In this document: one piece after another, positions 1-8,363 of the stretch
How positions within the stretch are numbered: position 1 is the first letter of the stretch
Layout of the letters: every line of letters starts with the position of its first letter
DNA from: Nannocystis sp.
Lineage (GTDB): Bacteria > Myxococcota_A > Polyangia > Nannocystales > Nannocystaceae
Direction: 5' to 3'
Assembly (NCBI GenBank): GCA_016712315.1
Contig: JADJRG010000013.1
Span: forward strand, 124,001-188,000
Length of the DNA: 64,000 bases
Made by a program: the position numbers and the translations under genes
Notes under the pieces: generated by a model
The model's database searches: none
The model's input: the letters and a program-made list of their open reading frames with translations, nothing else
What the model was told of the DNA's origin: nothing

Positions 1-1
1 C

Positions 2-298
2 TACCTCGCCCTCGCCGCCGCCTTAGCCGCCGGCCTCTACGGCGTCGAGCACCAGCTGGAGCTCCCTCCCCCGATCCACGGCTCCGCCTACGAGCTCCAG
101 GCCCGCGGCGAAGCCGGCCAACCCCTGCCCGGCAACCTCGCCGAGGCCGCCGCCCGCCTAAAAAACAGCGCCGCCGCCCGCCAGCTCTTCGGCGACGTCT
201 TCGTCGACCACTTCGTCGCCACCCGCGAGTGGGAAGATCGCCTCTATCGCCGCCACGTCAGCGACTGGGAGCTCGCCCGCTACTTCGAGATCATCTGA
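2..298 (+). CDS. Glutamine synthetase family protein, C-terminal end (partial)
   Basis: The reading frame is open from base 2 and ends in TGA at 296-298, giving the last 98 residues. The residues include YGVEHQLELPPPIHGSAY and end in DWELARYFEII, which is typical of the C-terminal catalytic domain of glutamine synthetase family enzymes (ATP-dependent ligation of ammonia or an amine to glutamate). The pairing with an iron alcohol dehydrogenase 36 bases downstream fits a role in amine or amino-alcohol metabolism (gamma-glutamyl-amine ligase type) as well as classical GlnA. The N-terminus lies outside the window, so the subtype cannot be decided. Confidence 0.8.
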   Translation, partial: YLALAAALAAGLYGVEHQLELPPPIHGSAYELQARGEAGQPLPGNLAEAAARLKNSAAARQLFGDVFVDHFVATREWEDRLYRRHVSDWELARYFEII

Positions 299-334
299 GA
301 TCCCCCGGGATCGTTGGACCAAGGACCACCGCAT

Positions 335-1507
335 ATGCACGCCCAAGCCCCGCGCGCCAATTTTAACTACCCCACCCTCTACCGCCTCGGCTGCGGCCGC
401 CGCCGCGAGCTCGCCGCCGCCTGCGCCGAATTCAAAATTTCGCGCCCGCTCGTGATCACCGACCCGGGGATCGCCCCCCTCGCGTGGTCTCGCGAGCTGA
501 TCGCCGATCTCGAGCGCGCCGGCCTCGCCGTAGCTGTCTTTTCGGACATCCAGGGCAACCCCGTCGAGGCCAACGTCACCGCCGGCGTCGCCGCCTACCA
601 CGCCCACCGCGCCGACGGCTGCGTGCTCCTCGGCGGCGGCTCCGCCCTCGACGCCGGCAAGTGCGTCGCCCTCATGGCCCACCACCCCGGCTCCGTCTTC
701 GACTACGAGGACGTCGGCGACAACTGGCTGCGCGTCGATCCCAGCAAGATCGCCCCCATGATCGCCCTGCCCACCACCTCGGGCACCGGCTCCGAGGTCG
801 GCCGCGCCAGCGTCATCACCGACACCCGCGACCACACCAAGAAGATCATCTTCCACCCGCGTATGCTCCCCCCGCTCGTGATCGCCGATCCCGAGACCAC
901 CTACGGCCTACCGCCGGCGGTCACCGCCGCCACCGGCGTCGACGCCTTCGTCCACTGCTTCGAGGCCTACTGCGCCCCCGGCTATCACCCCATGGCCGAG
1001 GCGATCGCCTTGGAGGGCATGCGCCTGGTCGCCCAGCACCTCGTCACCTGCTTCCACCAGCCGCACGACCCCGTCGCGCGCACCCACATGATGATGGCCT
1101 CGACCATGGGCGCCACCGCCTTCCAGCGCGGCCTCGGCCTCGTGCACGCGATCGCCCACCCGCTCGGCGCCACCGTCGGGATCCACCACGGCCTCGCCAA
1201 CGCGATCCTGCTCCCCTACGTCATGCAGCACAACCGCCCCGTCATCGCCGCCGCCATGGATCGCCTCGCCGCCTACCTCGGCCTCGCGCAGCCCGGCTTC
1301 GACGGCGTCTACGCCTGGGTCCTCGAGCTCCGCGCCGCCCTCCAGATCCCCCACACCCTCACCGAGGCCGCGATCCCCGGCCTCCACCCCGGCCTCGCCC
1401 CCAGCCTCGCCGAAGCCGCCACCCGCGATCCCTCCCTCGGCACCAACCCCAAGCCCTGCACCACCGCCGAGATCGAGGCCGTGCTCCGCGCCGCCTTCAC
1501 CGGCTGA
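335..1507 (+). CDS. Iron-containing alcohol dehydrogenase
   Basis: A 390-residue protein of the Fe-dependent (group III) alcohol dehydrogenase family, which interconverts alcohols and aldehydes with NAD(P). Visible features are the nucleotide-binding GGGSALDAGK segment near residue 100, the PTTSGTGSEV signature near 146, and the metal-ligand region with FVHCFEAY, GLVHAIAHPLG and GIHHG. Length is normal for the family. An in-frame TTG at 314 also opens the frame, but ATG 335 has an AAGGA box nine bases upstream and is preferred. It lies 36 bases after a glutamine synthetase family gene on the same strand, so the two may be co-transcribed and act on the same amine-derived substrate (inference). 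Confidence 0.88.
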   Translation: MHAQAPRANFNYPTLYRLGCGRRRELAAACAEFKISRPLVITDPGIAPLAWSRELIADLERAGLAVAVFSDIQGNPVEANVTAGVAAYHAHRADGCVLLGGGSALDAGKCVALMAHHPGSVFDYEDVGDNWLRVDPSKIAPMIALPTTSGTGSEVGRASVITDTRDHTKKIIFHPRMLPPLVIADPETTYGLPPAVTAATGVDAFVHCFEAYCAPGYHPMAEAIALEGMRLVAQHLVTCFHQPHDPVARTHMMMASTMGATAFQRGLGLVHAIAHPLGATVGIHHGLANAILLPYVMQHNRPVIAAAMDRLAAYLGLAQPGFDGVYAWVLELRAALQIPHTLTEAAIPGLHPGLAPSLAEAATRDPSLGTNPKPCTTAEIEAVLRAAFTG

Positions 1508-1538
1508 GCGAGCGACGACCTCCCACGAAGATCGTCCG

Positions 1539-2918
1539 ATGACCTACGACCCGCACCCATCGCTCGCGCCCACCTACCGCGGCCTCCAGTGGATCGACGG
1601 CGCCCTACCCACCGAGCTCGAGCGATGGCCCCGTCACCGCACCCGCCTCCAGATCGACAAGACCGGCGACGCCTACGACATCGCCCACGAGGAGCTCGCC
1701 GCCTACGCCGCGGGTCGCATGATCGAGTGGCCCGAGCGCCCCATTTATTTCTTATGCGACATGCACGCCGACACCGACGCCTTCTTCCGCTCCCTCGTCG
1801 CCACCGGCGGCGTCGAGCGCACCGGCCCCGGCGACGACGACTTTAAGATCACCGCCGAGGGCAAGCGCGCGATCTTCGTCATCGGCGGCGACTGCATCGA
1901 CAAAGGCCCCGACAACCTCCGCCTGCTCCGCGCCCTGCGGCGCCTCATCGATCGCGGCGCCGACGTCGAGCTGCTGACCGGCAACCACGACCTGCGCATG
2001 CTCGTCGGCCTCATCTACGGCGGCGCTCGCGACCCCCGCCACGCCCACCTCTTCGTCCGCCTCGGCAAGAAGTCGATCCCCCTCTTCCGCGAGATCTTCG
2101 ACCATTACATCGCCGGCCCCGCCGATCCCTCGAAGGGCCCCTTCTCCGGCCGCCGCGACTTCCCCAGCGACGCTGAGGTCCGCGCCAAGCTCTTCCACGA
2201 CGACACCTGGTACGACGAATTCCCGCGCGCCGTCGCTGGCTTCATCGCCCCCGACAAGATCGAGAAGGAGGTCGCCCGGATCCGCGAGAAGACCCAAGAG
2301 CTGGTCGACAAGTGCGACGAGCTCGACATGTCCCTCGGCATGGTCTACGCCGCCTTTGAGGCCGCCCGCTGGCTCTTCCTCGACCCCGCCGGCGAGTTCT
2401 TTTGGTTCTTCGAGCGCATGAAGCTGTGCCGCAAGTACGGCTCGCTGCTCTTCATCCACGCCGGCGTCGACGACGTCATCGCCCGCCTGATCCGCGAGCG
2501 CGGAATCCACCACCTCAACGACGAGTTCCGCCGCCTCCTGGGGGACGACCTCTTCGGCCTCTACCACGGCCCCTTCGGCAACACCTTCCGCACCAAGTAC
2601 CGCCCCGCCGATCGCCCCTTCACCGAAGCTGGCCTCAAGGACATGCACGACGCCGGGATCCTCGCGATCGTCCACGGCCACCGCAACATCCTCCGCGGCC
2701 AGCGCATGGTCCTCCGCGGCGGGATCTTAAACTTCGAGTGCGACGTCTCCGTCGACTGCAACACCCGCGCCTTAGAGGGCGCCCCCGGCCCCGGCGGCGG
2801 CGCCACGCTCATCCGCCCCGACGGCGCCATGCTCGGGATCAGCACCGACCATTCTTTTATCAAACACTTCGACGTCCGCACCGCCTTCCGCCTCCGCCGC
2901 AGCCGAGCTGGCCGCTGA
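1539..2918 (+). CDS. Calcineurin-like metallophosphoesterase
   Basis: A 459-residue cytoplasmic protein with the dinuclear metal motifs of the calcineurin-like phosphoesterase fold in order: DMHAD (D-x-H), GGDCIDKGPDN (GDxxDxGP), GNHDLR (GNHD), FIHAGVDD and VHGHRN (GHxH variant). A long insert lies between GNHD and the last motifs, with an acidic/lysine-rich helical stretch, making it larger than a minimal phosphatase domain. It has no signal peptide or membrane segment. It follows the alcohol dehydrogenase by 31 bases on the same strand. The substrate cannot be told from sequence; protein phosphatase and nucleotidase are both possible. Confidence 0.82.
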   Translation: MTYDPHPSLAPTYRGLQWIDGALPTELERWPRHRTRLQIDKTGDAYDIAHEELAAYAAGRMIEWPERPIYFLCDMHADTDAFFRSLVATGGVERTGPGDDDFKITAEGKRAIFVIGGDCIDKGPDNLRLLRALRRLIDRGADVELLTGNHDLRMLVGLIYGGARDPRHAHLFVRLGKKSIPLFREIFDHYIAGPADPSKGPFSGRRDFPSDAEVRAKLFHDDTWYDEFPRAVAGFIAPDKIEKEVARIREKTQELVDKCDELDMSLGMVYAAFEAARWLFLDPAGEFFWFFERMKLCRKYGSLLFIHAGVDDVIARLIRERGIHHLNDEFRRLLGDDLFGLYHGPFGNTFRTKYRPADRPFTEAGLKDMHDAGILAIVHGHRNILRGQRMVLRGGILNFECDVSVDCNTRALEGAPGPGGGATLIRPDGAMLGISTDHSFIKHFDVRTAFRLRRSRAGR

Positions 2919-2975
2919 CCCCCCAAGTTCCTCGCCCTTGACCACAAAACCCCCGCCCCGATACCCTGCTCGCGC

Positions 2976-3368
2976 GTGCAGGAGAACTACAAACAAGCGG
3001 CCCGCCGCCACTACGCTGACGCGGAGCACCTCGCCCGAGACGAACGCTGGGAGAACGCCTGCCACCTGCTCGGCTTCGCCGCCGAGTGCGGTCTCAAACA
3101 CGCTGTCGCCAACCTGCGCCCTGGCCAGAGCGCCCCGCACCTTCACCTCCCGGAGCTCGCCCAGACCGCCGTCAAGCTCCTGCACGGCCGCGACCCCGCG
3201 CACAGGAGCCTGCGCACCCTCTTGAACGACCCAGACTTCTTCAAGGACTGGGCGGTCAGGCAACGCTATCACCCAGACGGCAGCGTCACCGCGGAGCACT
3301 ACAAGCGCTGGCTCACGCACGCCCGGCGAACCCTCGGGGCCGCGAAGCTCAAGGAAGGCCCCTCATGA
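2976..3368 (+). CDS. HEPN-domain-like small protein, first gene of a three-gene cassette
   Basis: 130 residues, all-alpha, beginning at GTG (MQENYKQAARRHYADAEHL). The AHLARDERWENACHLLGFAAECGLK helix pair and the C-terminal DWAVRQRYHPDG segment resemble HEPN domains of the MNT/HEPN type, whose R-x-R-Y or RxxxxH residues can act as RNase or nucleotidyl-acceptor sites. Its TGA overlaps the ATG of the next gene (ATGA at 3365-3368), so translation is coupled. It lies 57 bases after the phosphoesterase gene. The HEPN assignment is by motif and helical pattern only. If correct, it could be the effector or a substrate-binding partner of the two downstream NTPases. Confidence 0.6.
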   Translation: MQENYKQAARRHYADAEHLARDERWENACHLLGFAAECGLKHAVANLRPGQSAPHLHLPELAQTAVKLLHGRDPAHRSLRTLLNDPDFFKDWAVRQRYHPDGSVTAEHYKRWLTHARRTLGAAKLKEGPS

Positions 3369-4690
3369 GCTGCGCCTACGACGACGCCTTGCCGCGCTTC
3401 GCAGAGCAGGTCGAGCAGCAGCTCGGCGCGCAGGCCCTCACCGAGCACGCCTTCCTCCGCGACGCGAACGGCCGTCTCACCTTGATCCTCCGAGGAGAAC
3501 GCCCCCGAGAGCGCCTCGGCCAAGGCCGCCTCCACGACCTCGCTGAAGCCGTCAAGCGCCAGCTCGGCCCCTACGTCGACGATCTTGTCCTTGCGACCCC
3601 GAGCGAGCTCTTCGACGACACCCTCGCCGAAGGCGGCCACCAGGAGCGCCTCTCGAGCGGCCGTCACGTCCGCCTCATCGAGCGATGGTTGGTCGGGGGC
3701 GACTGGCAGACCAGCCCCCAGAGCGCCCTCGAGGGCGCCCCCCCGATCGTCGCCTTCGTCAGCCACAAGGGCGGGGTCGGCCGCAGCACCGCGCTCGCCA
3801 TCGCCGCCGCGCACTTCGCCGCCCGCGGCCGCGACGTCCTCGCGCTCGATCTCGACCTCGAAGCACCCGGCCTCGGGACCATGCTCCTCCCCGAAGATCG
3901 TACGCCTCGCTACGGCGCGATCGACTACTACATCGAGAACGGCCTGCGCCCCCTCGACGACGCCTTCTACGGCGACTTGCTCGGCGTCTCCCCCCATACC
4001 ACCGATCGAGGCCTCATCCACGTCGTGCCGGCCGCCGGGGTGAGCAGCCTCCAGCACCCTCAAAACATGCTCGGCAAGATCGCCCGCGCCTACCTCGACG
4101 ATCCCGCTCCGGACGGCGCCGCGAGCTTCCTGGGGCAGACCCGCGCCTTGATCCGCGCCCTCACCGAGCGACGCCGCTACGACCTCATCCTCATCGACAC
4201 CCGCGCCGGCCTGCACGAGAGCACCGCCGCCGCGATCCTCGGCCTCGGCGCCGAGGTCTTGCTCTTCGGCGTCGACACCCCCCAGACCTTCCACGGCTAC
4301 CGCTTCCTGCTCGCCCACCTCGCCCGCTTCGCCCCCGAGACCAGCGGCGACGACGACTGGCGCTATCGCCTCCAGATGGTCCACGCCAAGGCCAGCGCTG
4401 ATCCCAAGCGCGCGCGCGCCTTTGACGATCGCGCCTACACGCTCCTCCAGGGCGCCCGCTTCTACGACCCCGCTCCAGAAGACCCGAGCGACGAGGCCTT
4501 CTCCTTCAGCCTCGACGAGGTCGAGGCCCCACACCGGAGCTGGCGGATCCTAAGCGACTCCAACTACTTCGAGTTCGATCCACTGAGCGCCCCGGAGGTG
4601 CTCACGCAGCCCCTCTACAGCCGCACCTTCGGCTCCTTCCTCGCCGCGCTCGAGGAGCGCGTGAACCTCACCGATGCCCCCGCGGACTAA
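3365..4690 (+). CDS. ParA/MinD-fold ATPase with KGGVGR P-loop variant
   Basis: 441 residues from ATG 3365. A roughly 130-residue N-terminal region precedes a ParA/MinD/SIMIBI ATPase domain with the P-loop SHKGGVGRST (KGGVGRST at 135-142), the switch-like LDLDLEAPGLG, and Walker B LILIDTRAG near 274-282. The usual lysine of KGGxGK is an arginine, which is characteristic of a distinct family sometimes labelled KGGVGR-motif variant AAA ATPase. The signature lysine at the start of the deviant P-loop is retained. The frame is open upstream to 3086, but the ATGA overlap with the HEPN-like gene decides the start. The 3' end overlaps the next gene by 17 bases. Probable role: NTP-dependent switch of a defence or conflict cassette (inference). 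Confidence 0.8.
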   Translation: MSCAYDDALPRFAEQVEQQLGAQALTEHAFLRDANGRLTLILRGERPRERLGQGRLHDLAEAVKRQLGPYVDDLVLATPSELFDDTLAEGGHQERLSSGRHVRLIERWLVGGDWQTSPQSALEGAPPIVAFVSHKGGVGRSTALAIAAAHFAARGRDVLALDLDLEAPGLGTMLLPEDRTPRYGAIDYYIENGLRPLDDAFYGDLLGVSPHTTDRGLIHVVPAAGVSSLQHPQNMLGKIARAYLDDPAPDGAASFLGQTRALIRALTERRRYDLILIDTRAGLHESTAAAILGLGAEVLLFGVDTPQTFHGYRFLLAHLARFAPETSGDDDWRYRLQMVHAKASADPKRARAFDDRAYTLLQGARFYDPAPEDPSDEAFSFSLDEVEAPHRSWRILSDSNYFEFDPLSAPEVLTQPLYSRTFGSFLAALEERVNLTDAPAD

Positions 4691-6161
4691 AGACCTCAGG
4701 CTCGCCGACGTCCAGATCCTCCGCCGAGCCCTGCGGGATCTCCCGCCAGCAGCCGCGCACCAAGCCGCCGATCCGCCCGATCTCAACGAGCTCTACGCCC
4801 CTGAAGGCCACGAAGGTGCGCTTGATCCGGAGCGGGCCCTCGTCATCGGCAACCGCGGCGCCGGCAAGAGCTTCTGGTCCGCGGTGCTCGCCGATCCACG
4901 AGCACGCCGCGCCGTCGCTACCCAATACCGACGCCTCCGCCTCGAGCACACCGACGTCGCCCTCGGCTTCCACGAGGCCGCTGGCAAGCGCGAAGGCGAC
5001 AAGTCCCCCTCACCGGAGCTCCTCACGGCGCTCTGCGCTCAAGCCACCCCGGCGCAGATCTGGCGCGGCGTGCTCCTACAAGCGTTAGATCCCCAACTTA
5101 CGGGGCTCAGCCCGCCGACGAAGCTCACCGAGACGCTCCTTTGGGCGCGCGACAACCTCGAGGACATCGAGGCCGGCCTGCGGCGCGCGGACACCCGCCT
5201 GCACGCCGACAAGCGCCGCTTCGTCCTCGTCTTTGACGCCCTCGATCGCCTCGGCGCCGACTGGCCGACCATCCGCTCGCTCAGCGCCGGCGTCCTGCGC
5301 TTCGCCTTGGACCTCCGCGGCTACCGAGCCCTACGCGCCAAGATCTGGATGCGCAGCGACCAAGCCCGCGATCCTCACCTCTTTGACTTCCCGGACGCCT
5401 CCAAGCTGCGCGCCGAGTCTGTCGAGCTCCGCTGGCGCCGCCCCGACCTCTACGGCCTGCTCTTTCGCCGCCTATGGTTTCATGATGACGAGAAGGTCCG
5501 CGAAGCCTTCAAGCGCGCCATCGACGGCCGGAGCGTCCGCCCCGACGCAACGGAAGGTCAGATGCCGCCCGGGCTGCGCAAAGACGAGTCGATCCAAGAG
5601 GACGTCATCGCCACCCTCGCGGGCCCCTACATGGGCACGAACCACCGCCGCGGCCGCACCTACCTATGGATCCACAACCACCTCGCCGACACCTTTGGTG
5701 AGACCAGCCCTCGCTCCTTCCTGATCGCCCTCCAGCGGGCAGCGAACAGCGTCGCCGAGGCGAGCACCACCGCCATCGATCACCACGCCATCCGCATCGG
5801 CGTCCAAGAGGCCTCGATCGTCCGCGTCGATCAACTCAAAGAGGACTATGCATGGATCGACGAGGCCCTAAGGCCGCTCGCCGACCTCGAGGTCCCCTGC
5901 CCGCCGAAGGCGCTGCTAGACGCCTGGAAGCGCAACCAGACCCTGGAGGCGATCCTCAACCTCCAGAGCCTCCAGCCGCTCGAGCTCTTCAACGTCCCAA
6001 GCCCCGATCGCGGCCGCGCCCTTTTGCAGGCGCTGATCAGCATCGGCGTGCTCGAGGAGCGCGACGACGGCCGCAGCAACATCCCCGACATCTTCCGCGT
6101 CGCTGCCAAGATCAAGCGCCGCGGCGGCGTCCCACCAGTCAAACAAACGGCCCGGCGATGA
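4674..6161 (+). CDS. P-loop NTPase, third gene of the HEPN/KGGVGR cassette
   Basis: 495 residues with Walker A GNRGAGKS at 59-66 and Walker B FVLVFDALDRLG at 183-194, followed by an arginine/tryptophan-rich helical C-terminal half. The D-A-x-D-R-L Walker B resembles STAND and KAP-like P-loop ATPases. There are no membrane segments. It starts inside the preceding gene (17-base overlap), and its TGA overlaps the next ATG (6158-6161). The three genes 2976-6161 are therefore translationally coupled and probably function together. A coherent guess is a sensor/effector ATPase in an anti-mobile-element system; no effector activity can be read from this protein alone. Confidence 0.72.
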   Translation: MPPRTKDLRLADVQILRRALRDLPPAAAHQAADPPDLNELYAPEGHEGALDPERALVIGNRGAGKSFWSAVLADPRARRAVATQYRRLRLEHTDVALGFHEAAGKREGDKSPSPELLTALCAQATPAQIWRGVLLQALDPQLTGLSPPTKLTETLLWARDNLEDIEAGLRRADTRLHADKRRFVLVFDALDRLGADWPTIRSLSAGVLRFALDLRGYRALRAKIWMRSDQARDPHLFDFPDASKLRAESVELRWRRPDLYGLLFRRLWFHDDEKVREAFKRAIDGRSVRPDATEGQMPPGLRKDESIQEDVIATLAGPYMGTNHRRGRTYLWIHNHLADTFGETSPRSFLIALQRAANSVAEASTTAIDHHAIRIGVQEASIVRVDQLKEDYAWIDEALRPLADLEVPCPPKALLDAWKRNQTLEAILNLQSLQPLELFNVPSPDRGRALLQALISIGVLEERDDGRSNIPDIFRVAAKIKRRGGVPPVKQTARR

Positions 6162-7231
6162 TCACCCCTCGCCCGCGCCACCTCCTCCCCCTGCTGCTCG
6201 TCGCCTGTCCCCGCGCCGACGACGCAGCCAGCGAAGCCACCGCCGCCACCCAGACGACCACAACCGCCGCCACCACCACCCCCTCCACCGGCGCCCTCAC
6301 CGAGACCACCGGCGCTCCTGCCGCTGAGTGGGTCGCGGCGTTAAAGCTCGGGGTCGAGCACGGCGCGTTATTAAGCGTCTGGGGTCCCAACCCCGACGAA
6401 GTCTACGCCGTCGGCGGCCAGCTCGGCCCTGACCTCAGCCGCGGGATCCTCTTTGTCCACGACGGCCTCACCTGGTCCGAATCTCCGCTCCCCGAGGGCA
6501 CCCCTGCCCTTAATTGGGTCACCGGCGTCGGCGGCGAGCTCTGGGTCGTCGGCCACCGCGGCGCCGCGCTGCGCCGCGAAGATGGCCTTTGGGTCAGCCA
6601 CGAAACCGGCGTCGAGGTCATGTTGTGGGGGATCTGGGGCGCCGCTCCAGGCGACGTTTGGGCGGTCGGCGGCGACGGAGCCACCGAGGACCCCACGCTG
6701 TTACATTGGGACGGCGCCGCCTGGTCTTTTGTACAACTACCTCCATATCAAGCCACCAGCCGCGGCCTCTTTAAAGTCTGGGGCAGCGCCGCCGACGACG
6801 TCCATATCGTCGCGGACGGCGGCCTCACCCTCCGCTGGGACGGCGCCCAATGGCAAGAGCAGCCCAGCGGATCCTCCATCGATCTGATCAGCCTCTGGGG
6901 CCGCTCGTCCGCCGAGATCATCGCCGTCGGCGGCCGCGCCAACGCCCACATCGCCCGCTGGGACGGCGCCTCCTGGACCGGCGAGACTTTTTTAAACCCC
7001 GGCCTCAACGGCGTCTGGGTCGACGGATCCGGCCACGCCACCCTCGTCGGCGCCCAAGGCACCATCCTCGCCTTACCCCCCGGCGGATCGACCCCCGAGC
7101 CCGAACAAAGCGGCACCTTCCTCCTCCTCCACGCCGTGCACGGCTTCGACGGCGGCCCCCGCTTCGCCGTCGGCGGCAGCTTAAACCAGGCCCCGCCCTA
7201 CGTCGGCATCCTGCTCGAGCACCGCCCCTGA
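6158..7231 (+). CDS. Lipoprotein with VWG/AVGG beta-propeller-like repeats
   Basis: 357 residues from ATG 6158, which overlaps the TGA of the upstream NTPase. The N-terminus has a short hydrophobic stretch with lipobox LLLVAC, then a Thr-rich linker to about residue 55, then repeats of the pattern W-G-x(4-6)-D-V/E-x-A-V-G-G (VWGPNPDEVYAVGG, IWGAAPGDVWAVGG, VWGSAADDVHIVADGG, LWGRSSAEIIAVGG). This architecture is common in myxobacterial surface lipoproteins and forms a predicted beta-propeller. Function is unknown; cell-surface recognition or scaffolding is plausible. Despite the overlap with the NTPase cassette, its secreted nature suggests a separate role. Confidence 0.82.
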   Translation: MITPRPRHLLPLLLVACPRADDAASEATAATQTTTTAATTTPSTGALTETTGAPAAEWVAALKLGVEHGALLSVWGPNPDEVYAVGGQLGPDLSRGILFVHDGLTWSESPLPEGTPALNWVTGVGGELWVVGHRGAALRREDGLWVSHETGVEVMLWGIWGAAPGDVWAVGGDGATEDPTLLHWDGAAWSFVQLPPYQATSRGLFKVWGSAADDVHIVADGGLTLRWDGAQWQEQPSGSSIDLISLWGRSSAEIIAVGGRANAHIARWDGASWTGETFLNPGLNGVWVDGSGHATLVGAQGTILALPPGGSTPEPEQSGTFLLLHAVHGFDGGPRFAVGGSLNQAPPYVGILLEHRP

Positions 7232-7269
7232 GCGCGAACGCCCTCGCGCGACCCGGCAGTTTTGTCAGC

Positions 7270-7301
7270 TTGGTGCTTGTGTTCGATTTGTTTTTTATAG
7301 T
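7270..7301 (+). promoter_or_regulatory. Possible promoter in an AT-rich patch before the Cys-rich lipoprotein
   Basis: The 127-base gap after the beta-propeller gene holds a clearly AT-rich stretch with TTGGTG at 7270 and TATAGT at 7296-7301. The 20-base spacing is longer than ideal, so only the TATAGT box is convincing. It lies 58 bases before the next start. Confidence 0.3.
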
Positions 7302-7358
7302 AGTTTGTCTTCGCGTCGTTCTTCCGCCCCCGGGAGCAACCGACCGAGGACCACCACC

Positions 7359-8276
7359 ATGAACACAGCTCTCTGGCGCCACGGACTCACGCTGCTCACC
7401 CTCGTCCTCGCCTGCGGCGGCGATGACGGCGCGCAGCTGACCAGCACCTCCACGACCGGCCCCGCGACCGAGGGCATGAGCTCCACCTCGGGCGGCAGCA
7501 GCGACGGCACCACCACCACGAGTCAAGCGAACTCGTCGGGTCAAGCGAGCACGAGCGAGCAGCCCACCACGGAGACCGGCTGCACGTTCCTCGACTGCAC
7601 CACCGCCACCGACAGCCTCCCCCGCGAATGTGACATTTGGGAGAACAACTGCCCCGAAGGCTACAAGTGCATGCCATGGGCGAGCGACGGCGGCTCGTCG
7701 TGGAACGCGCACAAATGCTCGCCGCTCGACCCGAACCCGGCCAAGCCCGGCGAACCGTGCACCGTCGAAGGGAACGGGGTCAGCGGCGTCGACGACTGCG
7801 AAGCCGGCGCGATGTGCTGGGAAGTCGACGGGCAGACGCTGATGGGCACCTGCATCGGCTTCTGCGACGGCTCGCCGGACAGCTACTCGTGCTCCGAGCC
7901 GAACACGATGTGTTATGTCAGCGGGAGCGGGGTGCTGACCCTCTGCCTGCCCGGCTGCGATCCGCTGACGCAGGACTGTGATAGTGGGGACACGTGCCTC
8001 TGGGGCGGCAACGGCTTCATCTGCGCGCTCGACGCATCGGGCGAACAGGGCCAGTACGGTGACCCCTGCGAGTACCTCAATGTCTGCGACCCCGGCCTCA
8101 TCTGCATGGGCCCGGAGTACGTACCGGGCTGCATGACGAACGGCTGCTGCACCCCGTGGTGCGACCTCACGGATCCGAGCTGCCCTGGCGCCACCCAGGA
8201 GTGTCTGCCCTGGTTCGAGCAGGGTGTGGCCCCTCCCGGATACGACCACGTGGGCATCTGCGGCGTCCCGCTCTGA
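7359..8276 (+). CDS. Cys-rich secreted lipoprotein
   Basis: 305 residues from ATG 7359, with GAGGA eight bases upstream. The signal peptide ends in a lipobox (LVLAC), followed by a Thr/Ser-rich linker to about residue 70 and then a Cys-rich domain with CDIWENNCPEGYKCMPW, CYVSGSGVLTLCLPGCDPLTQDCDSGDTC and a terminal GYDHVGICGVPL. It is a clear paralog of the island protein at 34848-35774, which shares CDIW..CPEGYKC, CDPL.QDC and a C-terminal HVGYC-type ending. The role is unknown; it is presumably an extracellular disulfide-stabilised protein anchored in the outer membrane. Confidence 0.82.
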   Translation: MNTALWRHGLTLLTLVLACGGDDGAQLTSTSTTGPATEGMSSTSGGSSDGTTTTSQANSSGQASTSEQPTTETGCTFLDCTTATDSLPRECDIWENNCPEGYKCMPWASDGGSSWNAHKCSPLDPNPAKPGEPCTVEGNGVSGVDDCEAGAMCWEVDGQTLMGTCIGFCDGSPDSYSCSEPNTMCYVSGSGVLTLCLPGCDPLTQDCDSGDTCLWGGNGFICALDASGEQGQYGDPCEYLNVCDPGLICMGPEYVPGCMTNGCCTPWCDLTDPSCPGATQECLPWFEQGVAPPGYDHVGICGVPL

Positions 8277-8363
8277 GCGAGAGCGTCCCGCTCTGAGCGC
8301 GATCGCCCCGCGCGACTTTGCGCCCTCTGCCTCCAGATTGTATGGTCACGCGAGGACCAGCCC

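Noticed and set aside
484..1542. 352-residue plus-frame of Arg/Pro-rich sequence over the alcohol dehydrogenase gene
   Set aside because: Shadow frame of GC-rich coding DNA; composition is Arg/Pro/His with no domain.
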